Positions 1 to 7,733 are shown, numbered from the stretch's first letter. The stretch is DNA of 20,377 bases from an uncultured Lautropia sp. (GCA_938046755.1 CALIXC010000109.1:1-20377), one strand, 5' to 3'. Translations and numbers: made by a program. Notes: generated from the letters alone by a model not told the origin.

Positions 1-231
1 GGTGCCGTATTGCTCCATCAGCAAGCCCTGAATCTCCCGTACCGTCATGCCCCGAGCGTACATGGCAACGATCCGCTCATGGCACGCTCGACCAGCACCT
101 TCTTGAACGCCATCGAGACCTGCTGGATGGCCTCGGCCGTCATCGGGTCCTGCTGGCTAATCTGGGTCCAGCAACTCCCTGGGAATGCTCAGTGTTGGCC
201 CTGGCGGCTCGGGGGGCTTTGTGCTCGGCAT
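1..231 (-). pseudogene. IS256-family transposase, N-terminal fragment, frameshifted and internally deleted
   Basis: A start codon at 231, preceded by AGGAGGACGACGT, opens a frame that reads MPSTKPPEPPGPTLSIPREL and hits TAG at 159-157. A second frame continues with DPMTAEAIQQVSMAFKKVLV, and a third with ERIVAMYARGMTVREIQGLL. All three segments are in the order found at the N-terminus of IS256-family (Mutator-type) transposases. In intact members roughly 70 residues separate the 'KKVLVERA' and 'IVAMYARGMTVREIQ' blocks. Here they are joined at about positions 85-92, so that stretch is deleted. The catalytic DDE residues lie beyond the window edge. The family call is from recognised motifs; the deletion size is an estimate from the family pattern. 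Confidence 0.78.
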
Positions 232-291
232 ACGTCGTCCTCCTGTCAGACATCATGGTATGTCCTCACGCACAGAATTCCGGATAGGCTC
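1..291 (-). mobile_element. Remnant of an IS256-family insertion sequence (left end plus 5' part of transposase)
   Basis: The minus strand carries a probable IS end near 291 (beginning GAGCCTATCCGGAATTCTG). A ribosome binding site (AGGAGG) follows, then the start of an IS256-type transposase that runs off the left edge. The transposase is frameshifted and internally deleted, so this copy cannot be autonomous. The proposed terminal repeat is inferred from its position and its resemblance to IS256-type ends; the other end lies outside the window. The element stops about 30 bp from the frdD stop codon, so it may have replaced the original 3' flank of the frd operon. Confidence 0.7.
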
Positions 292-323
292 GGCGCACTT
301 CGACTTCGCGTACGATAAAAACC

Positions 324-707
324 TCAGAACGTCAGCAGCAGCACGGCGCAGACGCCGGACATGACGGTGGCAAAGCCGTAGCAGACGATCTGGGCGCCCA
401 CGCCCGTGTGAAAGCCCAAGTCGTGCAGCGAATGGCACAGACGGTGCATGGCGTGGTAGAGGAAGAGCGCCACGACGGCCAGGATGGCGATCTTGCCGGG
501 CCACCACTGGGCAAAGGCCAGTACGCGGGTGTAGCTGAGTGTTCCGGTGGGCAGCAGAATGCCCAGCGGCACCAGGATGGTGGTGACGAGGATGAGCATG
601 GGGCCGAACATGGCCGAAAGCACGCCACCGGCACCGAACAGGGACCAGACGATGGGTTCGTGGGTGCGCTTGAGCGGGGCTTCGTCGACGGTATGGGATG
701 GGGTCAT
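324..707 (-). CDS. frdD: Fumarate reductase membrane anchor subunit D
   Basis: This small hydrophobic protein (127 aa from ATG 707) is the second membrane anchor of quinol:fumarate reductase. With FrdC it holds the FrdAB catalytic pair on the cytoplasmic face of the inner membrane and helps form the quinol site. The signature 'EPIVWSLFGAGGVLSAMFGP' near the N-terminus and 'SYTRVLAFAQWWPGKI' before the second helix match the E. coli FrdD pattern, as does 'HRLCHSLHDLGFH' at the start of the third region. Three membrane segments are visible. A TTG codon two codons upstream (713) is possible, but ATG 707 is preferred, with AGGCAG about 9 nt upstream. It is the last gene of the frdABCD operon, 58 nt after frdC. 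No terminator is visible before the IS remnant. Confidence 0.93.
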   Translation of the reverse strand: MTPSHTVDEAPLKRTHEPIVWSLFGAGGVLSAMFGPMLILVTTILVPLGILLPTGTLSYTRVLAFAQWWPGKIAILAVVALFLYHAMHRLCHSLHDLGFHTGVGAQIVCYGFATVMSGVCAVLLLTF

Positions 708-765
708 GGTCAACTGCCTGTCTGTTGTCTTGGGCTTGTGAAGGGTCTTTCCGCGCGTGGCGTGA

Positions 766-1197
766 TCAGGGCGCCGTCAGCAGGAAGAGCGCGAGCAGGA
801 CGATGCTGGCACCGGCAAAGCCGACCAGCGCGCCATTGACGATTAGCTTGTCGGGCACGGGCCGGCGCTTGATGAAGAGCAGCGGGGCCGTCTTGGGCAT
901 GACCAGGAACCAGGTGATGGCGTGGTAGGTGACCAGCGCCAGGGTGGCCAGATTGATGATCATCCACAGCGGCGATCGCAGGCTGGCGATGAAGCCGTCG
1001 AAGGCTTCGGGGCCGGCGTGCAGCTGGAAGAGGCCATACAGCACCAGCAGGGCGTAGTAGGTCACGGCCACCGAGGTGAGCTCACGCACCATGTAGCGCT
1101 TGTAGGTGTTGCGGCCGTGCATGTACCAGCCCGCCATGGGACGGTGGTAGGTCTTGACCTGTCGTAGGGGGGCGACTCTGCGTCGGGGTTGATTCAT
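766..1197 (-). CDS. frdC: Fumarate reductase membrane anchor subunit C
   Basis: This is the first membrane anchor subunit (143 aa) of quinol:fumarate reductase. It resembles E. coli FrdC: a basic N-terminus with 'YHRPMAGWYMHGRNTYKRYM', then 'VRELTSVAVTYYALLVLYGL', 'GPEAFDGFIASLRSPLWMII' and 'LVTYHAITWFLVMPKTAP'. Three membrane helices are seen at about residues 41-60, 77-98 and 118-140. The family lacks a diagnostic haem requirement in the E. coli type, and I see nothing that points to the dihaem type. It follows frdB after 66 nt, a gap that contains a stable hairpin. The start is ATG 1197, with GGAG about 12 nt upstream. Confidence 0.93.
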   Translation of the reverse strand: MNQPRRRVAPLRQVKTYHRPMAGWYMHGRNTYKRYMVRELTSVAVTYYALLVLYGLFQLHAGPEAFDGFIASLRSPLWMIINLATLALVTYHAITWFLVMPKTAPLLFIKRRPVPDKLIVNGALVGFAGASIVLLALFLLTAP

Positions 1198-1237
1198 GGT
1201 CTTCGGACTCCAATGCGGTTTCTGTCGATTGCTTCCC

Positions 1238-1259
1238 GGGGGCGGACAGGGCCGCCCCC
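1238..1259 (-). other. Intercistronic hairpin between frdB and frdC
   Basis: A perfect 8-bp stem (GGGGGCGG / CCGCCCCC) with a 6-nt loop lies 5 nt downstream of the frdB stop codon, inside the operon. No T-run follows on the minus strand, so it is not a typical intrinsic terminator. It could protect the frdAB message from 3' decay or attenuate frdCD. This is visible structure; the role is inferred. Confidence 0.5.
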
Positions 1260-1263
1260 GCCG

Positions 1264-2223
1264 TTACTGCGGGGCCTTGTTCGTCGCCTTCTTCTTGGCG
1301 CCGGGCATCAGGAAGCGGAAGAAATAGTCCTGGGTGGAGTTGACCTTGTTGAGGTTGATGGCGCGGGCCGGGTCGACGCCTTTGGGGCAGACGACCGAGC
1401 ATTCACCCACCAGCGTGCAGCCCCAGACGCCGCTTTCGGCGTTGATGACGGGCATGCGCTCGGCCTTGCCCTCATCCCGGGAGTCGGCGTTGTAGCGCTG
1501 CAGAAGCGCCAGCGCGGCAGGACCGGTGAACTCGGGATTGAGCCCGTACTGCGGACAGGCGGCATAACACAGCATGCAGTTGATGCACTGCGAGAACTGG
1601 TAGTACTGGTCCATCTGCGCAGGCGTCTGCAGATTGGGACCGTCCGCCGGCGTCCTGGGCTCTTCGGTGATGATGTAGGGCTTGACGCGCTCGAGCTTGG
1701 CCAGGAAGTCGCTCTGGTCCACGGCCAGGTCGCGCACGATGGGGAAGTGCGACAGGGGCGCGATGCGCAGGGTGCCGGGGTAGTAGTCGCGCAGGAAGGC
1801 CTGGCAGCTGAGCACCGGCATGTCGTTGGCCATCATGCCGCAGCTGCCGCAGACCGCCATGCGGCACGACCACCGGTAGGTGATGGTGCCGTCCAGATGG
1901 TCCTTGATGTACTGCAGGCCATCGAGCACCGACATGTCGTGCGTGAAGGGGACTTCATACGACTGATAGTGCGGAGCGCTGTCGGTGTCGGGGTTGTAGC
2001 GCATGCACTCGATGGTGATGGTGCGCGTCTCTGCGCCCTGACCATGCGTGGCTGCTGCGGCCTGGCCCGTCGAGGCCTGGGGCGCGCTGCCGGCCGATGC
2101 AGGGGCTGCGGCGCTGGACGCGGCGGGCCGCTGGTGTCCGGCAGCCTCGGTCTCGTCGTGCCGCACCCGGCGCAGGACGGTTTCCTGCAGGGTTTCCATT
2201 GCTGTCACGGTGGCTGTCGTCAT
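1264..2223 (-). CDS. frdB: Fumarate reductase iron-sulfur subunit B, with an unusual N-terminal extension
   Basis: FrdB passes electrons from membrane quinol to the FrdA flavin through three iron-sulfur clusters. All ligands are visible: C120, C125, C128 and C140 for the [2Fe-2S] cluster ('SCRMAVCGSCG'), and C213, C216, C219, C223 with C269, C275, C279 ('QCINCMLCYAACP', 'CTLVGECSVVCP') for the [4Fe-4S] and [3Fe-4S] clusters. The 'ECMRYNPDTDSAPH' start of the core is of the Frd rather than Sdh type. The protein is 319 aa against about 245 in E. coli. The excess is mainly a 66-residue Ala/Gln/Ser-rich N-terminal tail before the core and a short Lys-rich C-terminus. The start (ATG 2223) lies 2 nt after the frdA stop, which suggests translational coupling. 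I see no better start between it and the core. Confidence 0.94.
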   Translation of the reverse strand: MTTATVTAMETLQETVLRRVRHDETEAAGHQRPAASSAAAPASAGSAPQASTGQAAAATHGQGAETRTITIECMRYNPDTDSAPHYQSYEVPFTHDMSVLDGLQYIKDHLDGTITYRWSCRMAVCGSCGMMANDMPVLSCQAFLRDYYPGTLRIAPLSHFPIVRDLAVDQSDFLAKLERVKPYIITEEPRTPADGPNLQTPAQMDQYYQFSQCINCMLCYAACPQYGLNPEFTGPAALALLQRYNADSRDEGKAERMPVINAESGVWGCTLVGECSVVCPKGVDPARAINLNKVNSTQDYFFRFLMPGAKKKATNKAPQ

Positions 2224-2225
2224 GG

Positions 2226-4010
2226 TCAGGACATCTCCGCTTTCTTGCCGGCGCCGCCATAGACGCGGGCACGGGGTTGAGACTTGGTGATCACCACGGG
2301 TTGCAGGGTGATGTCGGGGGCACCATCGCCGGTGTAGTGGGCCAGCGAGTGCTTCATGAACTGGGCGTCGTCACGCTCGGTGTAGCCGTCCAGTCGCTGG
2401 TGGGCGCCCCGGGATTCCTTGCGCTGCAGGGCCGAATGCGCCATGGCCTGCGCCACTTCCAGCGAGTAGCCCAGCTCCAGGGTGGTGAGCCAGTCGGTGT
2501 TGAAGGCCAGGCTGTGGTCGTCGATGCGCACGCGGCGATAGCGTTCACGCAGTTCCGCCAGCTTGTCGCAGGTGGCCTGCATGCCTTTCTCGTCGCGGTA
2601 GATGCCCACGCCGTCTTCCATGGCCACCCGCATCTCGTCGCGGATGGTGGCGGGCCGCTCGGCGCCGGGGCCGGCATTGCGAGCCGGGTCCAGCCAGGTC
2701 AGGATGCGCCGTTCGGCGTCTTCGGCCTGCTTCAGCATGGCGGTATCAGCCTGGCCTCGGCCACGCTCGGCTGCCACGGTGGCCGCGCCTTCACCGGCCA
2801 GGCGGCCGAAGACCAGCAGCTCGGCCAGAGAGTTGGAACCCAGGCGGTTGGCGCCGTGGATGCCGACGCTGGAGCACTCGCCGGCGGCGAAGAGCCCCTG
2901 GATGGGGGTCTGGCAACGGCCATCGGTGAGGATGCCGCCCATGGTGTAGTGCACGGCCGGGCAGACGGGGATGGGATCCTTCACCGGGTCGACGCCGGCA
3001 AAGGTCTCGGCGGCCTCGGCAATGAGCGGCAGGCGCTCGTGGATCTTCTTCTCGCCCAGATGGCGCAGGTCCAGGTGGACGGCCGGGCCATGGGGGGTGT
3101 CGACGGTACGACCTTTCTGGCGCTCATGCCAGAAGGCCTGCGAGAGCCGGTCACGCGGGCCAAGCTCCATCGCCTTCGGACGCGGCCAGGGATCCAGCGG
3201 GCCCAGCCCGTAGTCCTGCAGGTAGCGGTAGCCGTCGCGGTTGACTAGGATGCCGCCTTCGCCGCGGCAGCCTTCGGTCATGAGAATGCCGGAGCCCGGC
3301 AGGCAGGTGGGGTGGTACTGCACGAACTCCATGTCGCGCAGCGGCACACCGGCCCGGTAGGCCATGCCCATGCCGTCGCCGGTGAGGGTGCCGGCGTTGG
3401 TGTTCTGCCGGAACACGCGGCCTGCGCCGCCCGTGGCCATGACCACGGCATTGGCAAAGAGCGCCAGGCGTTCGCCGCTGGCGATCTCGACGGCCAGCAC
3501 GCCACGCACGCGGCCATCCTCGACCAGCAGGTCGGTACAGAAGAACTCGTCGTAGTGCCGGATCTGCGGGTACTTGAGCGAGGTCTGGAAGAGGGTGTGC
3601 AGGATGTGGAAGCCGCTGCGGTCGGCCGCGAACCAGGTGCGAGGCACCTTCATGCCGCCGAAGTAGCGGACGTTGATGTGTCCGTCGTCCTTGCGGCTCC
3701 AGGGGCAGCCCCACTGCTCCAGCTGGATCATCTCTTCAGTACAGTGCTCGACGAAATATTCGACCACGTCCTGTTCACAGAGCCAGTCACCGCCGGAGAC
3801 GGTGTCGTCGAAGTGGTTGTCCAGGCTGTCGTCGGGCCGAATGACACCCGCCGAGCCGCCTTCGGCCACGACGGTGTGCGAACGCATGGGAACAACCTTG
3901 GAGACCAGTGCGATCTCCAGTCCGGGATTGAGTTCGGCGGCCGCAATGGCGGCGCGCAATCCGGCACCGCCGCCCCCGAGGACGATGATGTCTGCCGTTG
4001 CTGTATGCAT
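2226..4010 (-). CDS. frdA: Fumarate reductase flavoprotein subunit A
   Basis: This catalytic subunit reduces fumarate to succinate and carries covalently bound FAD. The chain is 594 aa from ATG 4010. It shows the dinucleotide-binding glycines 'VLGGGGAGLRAAIAAAE' near residues 10-26, the FAD-linking histidine in 'PMRSHTVVAEGGSAGV' (H45), the 'WLCEQDVVEYFVEHC' segment, the active-site 'HPTCLPGSGILMTEGCRGEG', and 'GECSSVGIHGANRLGSNSL'. Details such as 'GCPWSRKDDGHINVRYFGGM' match FrdA of the E. coli quinol:fumarate reductase rather than SdhA. An in-frame GTG at 4046 would add 12 residues. ATG 4010 is chosen because AGGGAG sits just upstream, the flavin histidine then falls at the usual position, and the predicted transcript starts near 4040. 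It heads the frdABCD operon. Confidence 0.96.
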   Translation of the reverse strand: MHTATADIIVLGGGGAGLRAAIAAAELNPGLEIALVSKVVPMRSHTVVAEGGSAGVIRPDDSLDNHFDDTVSGGDWLCEQDVVEYFVEHCTEEMIQLEQWGCPWSRKDDGHINVRYFGGMKVPRTWFAADRSGFHILHTLFQTSLKYPQIRHYDEFFCTDLLVEDGRVRGVLAVEIASGERLALFANAVVMATGGAGRVFRQNTNAGTLTGDGMGMAYRAGVPLRDMEFVQYHPTCLPGSGILMTEGCRGEGGILVNRDGYRYLQDYGLGPLDPWPRPKAMELGPRDRLSQAFWHERQKGRTVDTPHGPAVHLDLRHLGEKKIHERLPLIAEAAETFAGVDPVKDPIPVCPAVHYTMGGILTDGRCQTPIQGLFAAGECSSVGIHGANRLGSNSLAELLVFGRLAGEGAATVAAERGRGQADTAMLKQAEDAERRILTWLDPARNAGPGAERPATIRDEMRVAMEDGVGIYRDEKGMQATCDKLAELRERYRRVRIDDHSLAFNTDWLTTLELGYSLEVAQAMAHSALQRKESRGAHQRLDGYTERDDAQFMKHSLAHYTGDGAPDITLQPVVITKSQPRARVYGGAGKKAEMS

Positions 4011-4046
4011 GAGGCTCCCTGTCCTGTGAGTGACATAGTTTTGCAC

Positions 4047-4108
4047 ATTATCAGGGAGGATCAGAGGCCTAGGGGGATGGTCGGGTTTGTTGGCTTGATG
4101 GGGGTCAA
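4047..4108 (-). promoter_or_regulatory. Predicted frdABCD promoter with FNR/Anr-like box
   Basis: A 14-bp dyad, TTGATGGGGGTCAA at 4095-4108, matches the FNR/Anr consensus TTGAT-N4-ATCAA with one mismatch (on the minus strand TTGAC-N4-ATCAA). Downstream on the minus strand, GATAAT at 4052-4047 matches TATAAT at 5 of 6 positions. If transcription starts near 4040, the dyad is centred close to -61.5, a spacing used by class I FNR-activated promoters. The -35 region is poor, as expected for an activator-dependent promoter. The site lies between divergent frdA and lolA. The match and spacing are seen; FNR control is inferred. Confidence 0.55.
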
Positions 4109-4155
4109 GGACTGTCTGTTAAGCTAGACCATTCGCTTACTTTTGACTTGGATCC

Positions 4156-4974
4156 ATGCCTGACATCACTCGTTTTCCTGTCATTGTTTCTGATGTTTCC
4201 GGTGTTTTCCGATCGTTTCGGGGGCGTGCGCGCCGTGTTGCCGCAAGGCAACGGACAGGGCTTGTGCTGTCGCTGATGGTGGCGGGCGGACTGGGCGCCG
4301 GGAGCGTTCAGGCGCAAATGCAGGTGCTGCCATCCGGAAAGGTGACGGAAGTGCAGGCGGCTGATGGAACTGCGGGTGTCGGGAAGGCGTCGGCTTCCAG
4401 GGGGACGGCAGCCCAGGGGCAGGGGATTGCCCAGCTGCGGCGCTTTGCCACCCGAACGCCGGCCGCGACGGGCACGTTCGTGCAGACGCAGCTGGCAGGC
4501 GGCGGGCGCGGCAGTTCGGCGCGCTCCAGCGGCAGCTTTGCGTTCGCGCGGCCAGGCAATTTCCGCTGGGAGATCGACAAGCCCGATCCGCAGCTGATCG
4601 TGACGGACGGGAAGAAGCTGTATTTCTACGATGAAGGACTTCGGCAGGTGACGGTCCGCGAGGCCAGCGAAGCGATCCAGGCGACACCGGCGGCGGTGCT
4701 GTTCGGCGTGGGGGATCTGGACGAGGCATTCAAGCTGTCGGAGGTGGGCCAGTACAACGGGGTCGCCTGGGTGGAAGCGGTGCCCCGCTCGGCCGACAGC
4801 GGTTTTGACCGGATCCGGATCGGGATGCGGGACGGGCTGCCGGTGGTGATGGAGGTGGTGGATGCTTTCGGGCAGATCAATCGCTTCGAATTTGCCAGGC
4901 TGTCCACGAATGAGCAGATTCCGGCCGAGCGCTTCCGTTTCAAGGTACCGGCCGGCGTGGATGTGCTGGAGTGA
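4156..4974 (+). CDS. lolA: Outer-membrane lipoprotein carrier protein LolA
   Basis: LolA is the periplasmic chaperone that takes lipoproteins from the LolCDE transporter and hands them to LolB at the outer membrane. The mature part shows the family pattern: 'LRRFATRTPAATGTFVQTQL', then 'SGSFAFARPGNFRWEIDKPD', 'QLIVTDGKKLYFYDEGLRQV', and a C-terminal 'VVDAFGQINRFEFARLSTN'. A signal peptide is visible at residues about 33-53 ('GLVLSLMVAGGLGAGSVQA', cleavage probably after A53). It is preceded by an unusually long basic n-region, so the true start may lie downstream of 4156; the Shine-Dalgarno signal there is weak. About 35 low-complexity residues separate the signal peptide from the LolA fold. 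The gene is followed after 21 nt by rarA, the conserved lolA-rarA pair of proteobacteria. Confidence 0.9.
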   Translation: MPDITRFPVIVSDVSGVFRSFRGRARRVAARQRTGLVLSLMVAGGLGAGSVQAQMQVLPSGKVTEVQAADGTAGVGKASASRGTAAQGQGIAQLRRFATRTPAATGTFVQTQLAGGGRGSSARSSGSFAFARPGNFRWEIDKPDPQLIVTDGKKLYFYDEGLRQVTVREASEAIQATPAAVLFGVGDLDEAFKLSEVGQYNGVAWVEAVPRSADSGFDRIRIGMRDGLPVVMEVVDAFGQINRFEFARLSTNEQIPAERFRFKVPAGVDVLE

Positions 4975-4995
4975 CTGGCGCGTCAGGGAGCAAGC

Positions 4996-6495
4996 GTGAT
5001 GGATGGTGATCTGTTCGACGATCTGCCCGAGGCGGTGCCGGAACAGGTTCCGCAGCAGTCACGGATACAGGCGCAGTCACAGACCCAGGCTGAGGCTCAG
5101 GTTGAGGCTCAGACCGCCACGCAGGCACGGGGGGCTGCGACCGGAAACAGCAGTGGCGTGCCGCTGGCAGAGTTGCTGAGGCCGGCGACGCTGGATGAGG
5201 TGATTGGGCAGAAGCACCTGCTGGGACCGGACCGGCCGCTGCGACTGGCATTCGAGTCGGGACAGCCGCATTCGATGATCCTCTGGGGGCCGCCGGGTGT
5301 GGGCAAGACCACGCTGGCACGGCTGACGGCGAACGCCTTCGGGCATGAATTCATTGCGCTGTCGGCTGTCTTTTCGGGGGTGAAGGATATCCGCTCCGCG
5401 ATGGAGCAGGCTGAGCGCAACCTGCAGGCGGGGCGCCACACCATCCTCTTCATCGACGAGATCCACCGTTTCAACAAGGCGCAGCAGGATGCTTTGCTGC
5501 CCTATGCAGAATCGGGGCTGATCACGCTGATCGGGGCAACGACCGAGAATCCGTCCTTCGAGGTGAATTCCGCGCTGCTGTCGCGCGCGCAGGTCTATGT
5601 GCTGAAGTCGCTGGACGACGATGAGCTGAAGGCGCTGGTCGAGCGTGCGCGGACACGCGCACTGCCGGGACTGGAGTTCGAGCCGGCGGCCATCGACACG
5701 CTGGTGGGCTATGCCGACGGTGACGCGCGACGGATGCTGAACCTGCTGGAGCAGACGGCCACCGCCGCATGCGCCGTCGGGGTGGCACAGATCACGCCGA
5801 CCTTCCTGGAGCAGGTGCTGTCCCTGAATGCGCGGCGCTTCGACAAGGGCGGCGACAGCTTCTATGACCAGATTTCGGCCCTGCACAAGTCGGTGCGGGG
5901 GTCGAACCCGGACGCCGCGCTGTACTGGCTGTGCCGGATGCTGGATGGCGGAGCAGATCCGCGCTACCTGGCACGTCGCATCGTGCGGATGGCGTGGGAG
6001 GACATCGGGCTGGCAGACCCGCGGGCCATGCAGCTGGCCAACGATGCGGCCGCTACCTATGAACGCCTGGGCAGCCCCGAAGGCGAGCTGGCGCTGGGGC
6101 AGGCGGTGATCTATCTGGCCATGGCGGCCAAGAGCAATGCGGGCTACATGGCCTACAACCAGGCGGCAGCCTTCGTGAAGAAGGACAAGTCACGGCCGGT
6201 GCCGGTCCACCTGCGCAATGCACCCACCAAGCTGATGAAGGAGCTGGGTTACGGCCATGCCTATCGTTACGCGCATGACGAGCCCAATGCCTATGCCGCC
6301 GGTGAAACCTATCTGCCGGAAGGGATGCGCGAACCGGGCTGGTACAAGCCCGTGCCGCGCGGGCTGGAACTGAAGATCGGCGAGAAGCTGACGCAGCTGC
6401 GGGCGTGGGATGCGGAGGCTCGGCGGCGTGAAAGAAGCAAGGCAAGAAGCGCTGCGTCGCCTCATGATACGGCATCGAACCAGGAAGAGCAGTAG
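4996..6495 (+). CDS. rarA: Replication-associated recombination protein A (RarA/MgsA), AAA+ ATPase
   Basis: RarA is a clamp-loader-like ATPase that acts at stalled replication forks and interacts with SSB and DNA ends. It is 499 aa against about 447 in E. coli. Walker A is 'GPPGVGKTT' at 98-106, Walker B 'FIDEIHRFNKAQQDALLP' has D154 and E155, and 'GATTENPSFEVNSALLSRAQ' is the sensor 1 region. The C-terminal part ('MAWEDIGLADPRAMQLA', 'AYNQAAAFVKKDKSRPVPVH') is the RarA-specific oligomerisation domain. Residues about 14-46 form a Gln/Ala-rich insertion built from short QAQ/QAEA repeats ahead of the usual start of homology. The start is GTG 4996 or ATG 4999, both served by CAGGGAGC. It is probably co-transcribed with lolA. 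Confidence 0.95.
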   Translation: MMDGDLFDDLPEAVPEQVPQQSRIQAQSQTQAEAQVEAQTATQARGAATGNSSGVPLAELLRPATLDEVIGQKHLLGPDRPLRLAFESGQPHSMILWGPPGVGKTTLARLTANAFGHEFIALSAVFSGVKDIRSAMEQAERNLQAGRHTILFIDEIHRFNKAQQDALLPYAESGLITLIGATTENPSFEVNSALLSRAQVYVLKSLDDDELKALVERARTRALPGLEFEPAAIDTLVGYADGDARRMLNLLEQTATAACAVGVAQITPTFLEQVLSLNARRFDKGGDSFYDQISALHKSVRGSNPDAALYWLCRMLDGGADPRYLARRIVRMAWEDIGLADPRAMQLANDAAATYERLGSPEGELALGQAVIYLAMAAKSNAGYMAYNQAAAFVKKDKSRPVPVHLRNAPTKLMKELGYGHAYRYAHDEPNAYAAGETYLPEGMREPGWYKPVPRGLELKIGEKLTQLRAWDAEARRRERSKARSAASPHDTASNQEEQ

Positions 6496-6536
6496 AGCAA
6501 GCAGTAGTGCAGCTTGTTTCAGGCGCCTTTTGGTGC

Positions 6537-6560
6537 TGCAGGGGCTGCGTTGCCCCTGCA
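6537..6560. terminator. Hairpin between convergent rarA and the DAHP synthase gene
   Basis: A perfect 9-bp stem (TGCAGGGGC / GCCCCTGCA) with a 6-nt loop lies in the 99-bp gap between two converging genes. There is no clear T-run on either side, so termination efficiency is uncertain. The location suits a shared terminator. Confidence 0.45.
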
Positions 6561-6594
6561 TGTTCCAGCCGTGAGATAAGGGGCCTGAGCCGGA

Positions 6595-7701
6595 TTACCT
6601 TCCCTGTGTCTGGCGCCGCTTGCGCACCGCCTGCGCCAGTGTCTGCAGCACGGGAATGGTCTGTTCCATGCTCAGGCAGGCGTCGGTGACGGAGACGCCG
6701 TATTGCAGCGGTTGGCCAGGCAGGATGTCCTGGCGGCCTTCGTTCAGGTGGCTCTCGATCATCACGCCGGTGATGCGGGCATCGCCTGCGGCGATCTGGC
6801 TGGCCACGTCCTGAGCCACGTCGATCTGGCGGCGGTGCTGCTTGCTGCTGTTGGCGTGCGAGAAGTCGATCATCACCTGTTCGCGCAGGCCGTTCTTCGC
6901 CAGCAGCTGGCAGGCAGCATTCACGTCGGCCGCGCTGTAGTTGGGGGCCTTGCCGCCGCGCAGGATGATGTGGCAGTAGGGGTTGCCGTGGGTCTCGAAG
7001 ATGGCGGCCACGCCCATCTTCGTGATGCCCATGAAGGCGTGCGAGGCCTGGGCGGCCAGAATGGCGTCGGCTGCCACTTTCACGCCGCCGTCGGTGCCGT
7101 TCTTGAAGCCCACGGGGCAGGACAGGCCGCTGGCCAGCTGGCGGTGGCTCTGGCTTTCGGTGGTGCGTGCGCCGATGGCGCCCCAGCTGATGAGTTCGCT
7201 GATGAACTGGGGCGAGAGCAGGTCGAGGAATTCGGTGGCGACGGGCATGCCGAGCTGCAGCACGTCCAGCAGCAGCCTGCGGGCCATTTCCAGACCCTGA
7301 TTGATGGCGTAGCTGTCGTCCATGTGCGGGTCGTTGATGTAGCCCTTCCAGCCGACGGTGGTGCGGGGCTTCTCGAAGTAGACGCGCATCAGGATGAGAA
7401 GGTCGTCGGAGAGGGCGTCGGCCTGAGCCTTGAGCTGGCGGGCGTAGTCCATGGCCTGGGTGTGGTCATGGATGGAGCAGGGCCCGACGACGACCAGCAG
7501 GCGATCATCCTGGCCGGAGAGGATGCGGCAGACGGCGGCGCGGCTGTCCTCGACGAGATGGGTGGTCGAGTCGGGGACGGGCAGCCACTCCTGCAGCAGG
7601 GCCGGAGTGATGAGGGGACGCACCGTCTTCATGCGGGTGTCGTCCACCCGGCGGGTGCTGCTGGGGTCGAGCGGGGTGGCGGTGTGTGCTGCGGTGGTCA
7701 T
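6595..7701 (-). CDS. aroG: 3-deoxy-7-phosphoheptulonate (DAHP) synthase, class I
   Basis: This cytoplasmic enzyme condenses phosphoenolpyruvate with erythrose 4-phosphate, the first step of the shikimate pathway. It is 368 aa. It shows the class I (AroF/AroG/AroH) signatures 'LLVVVGPCSIHD' (metal-ligand cysteine), 'RVYFEKPRTTVGWKGYINDP', 'GARTTESQSHRQLASGLSCP', 'GFKNGTDGG', 'DFSHANSSKQHRRQ', 'MIESHLNEG' and 'SVTDACLSMEQT'. The metal and substrate residues of the E. coli enzymes appear intact. The N-terminal region of about 35 residues is of the regulatory type, but I cannot tell which aromatic amino acid inhibits it. The symbol aroG follows usual naming and is not proof of phenylalanine sensitivity. 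The ATG 7701 start has a weak ribosome binding site. It is convergent with rarA. Confidence 0.93.
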   Translation of the reverse strand: MTTAAHTATPLDPSSTRRVDDTRMKTVRPLITPALLQEWLPVPDSTTHLVEDSRAAVCRILSGQDDRLLVVVGPCSIHDHTQAMDYARQLKAQADALSDDLLILMRVYFEKPRTTVGWKGYINDPHMDDSYAINQGLEMARRLLLDVLQLGMPVATEFLDLLSPQFISELISWGAIGARTTESQSHRQLASGLSCPVGFKNGTDGGVKVAADAILAAQASHAFMGITKMGVAAIFETHGNPYCHIILRGGKAPNYSAADVNAACQLLAKNGLREQVMIDFSHANSSKQHRRQIDVAQDVASQIAAGDARITGVMIESHLNEGRQDILPGQPLQYGVSVTDACLSMEQTIPVLQTLAQAVRKRRQTQGR

Positions 7702-7733
7702 GATCTGGAAGCGCTGGATACCATTTTGCTTCC

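Noticed and set aside
1189..2262. Plus-strand open frame of 357 codons opposite frdB
   Set aside because: The minus strand encodes FrdB with all cluster cysteines. The plus reading has no features.
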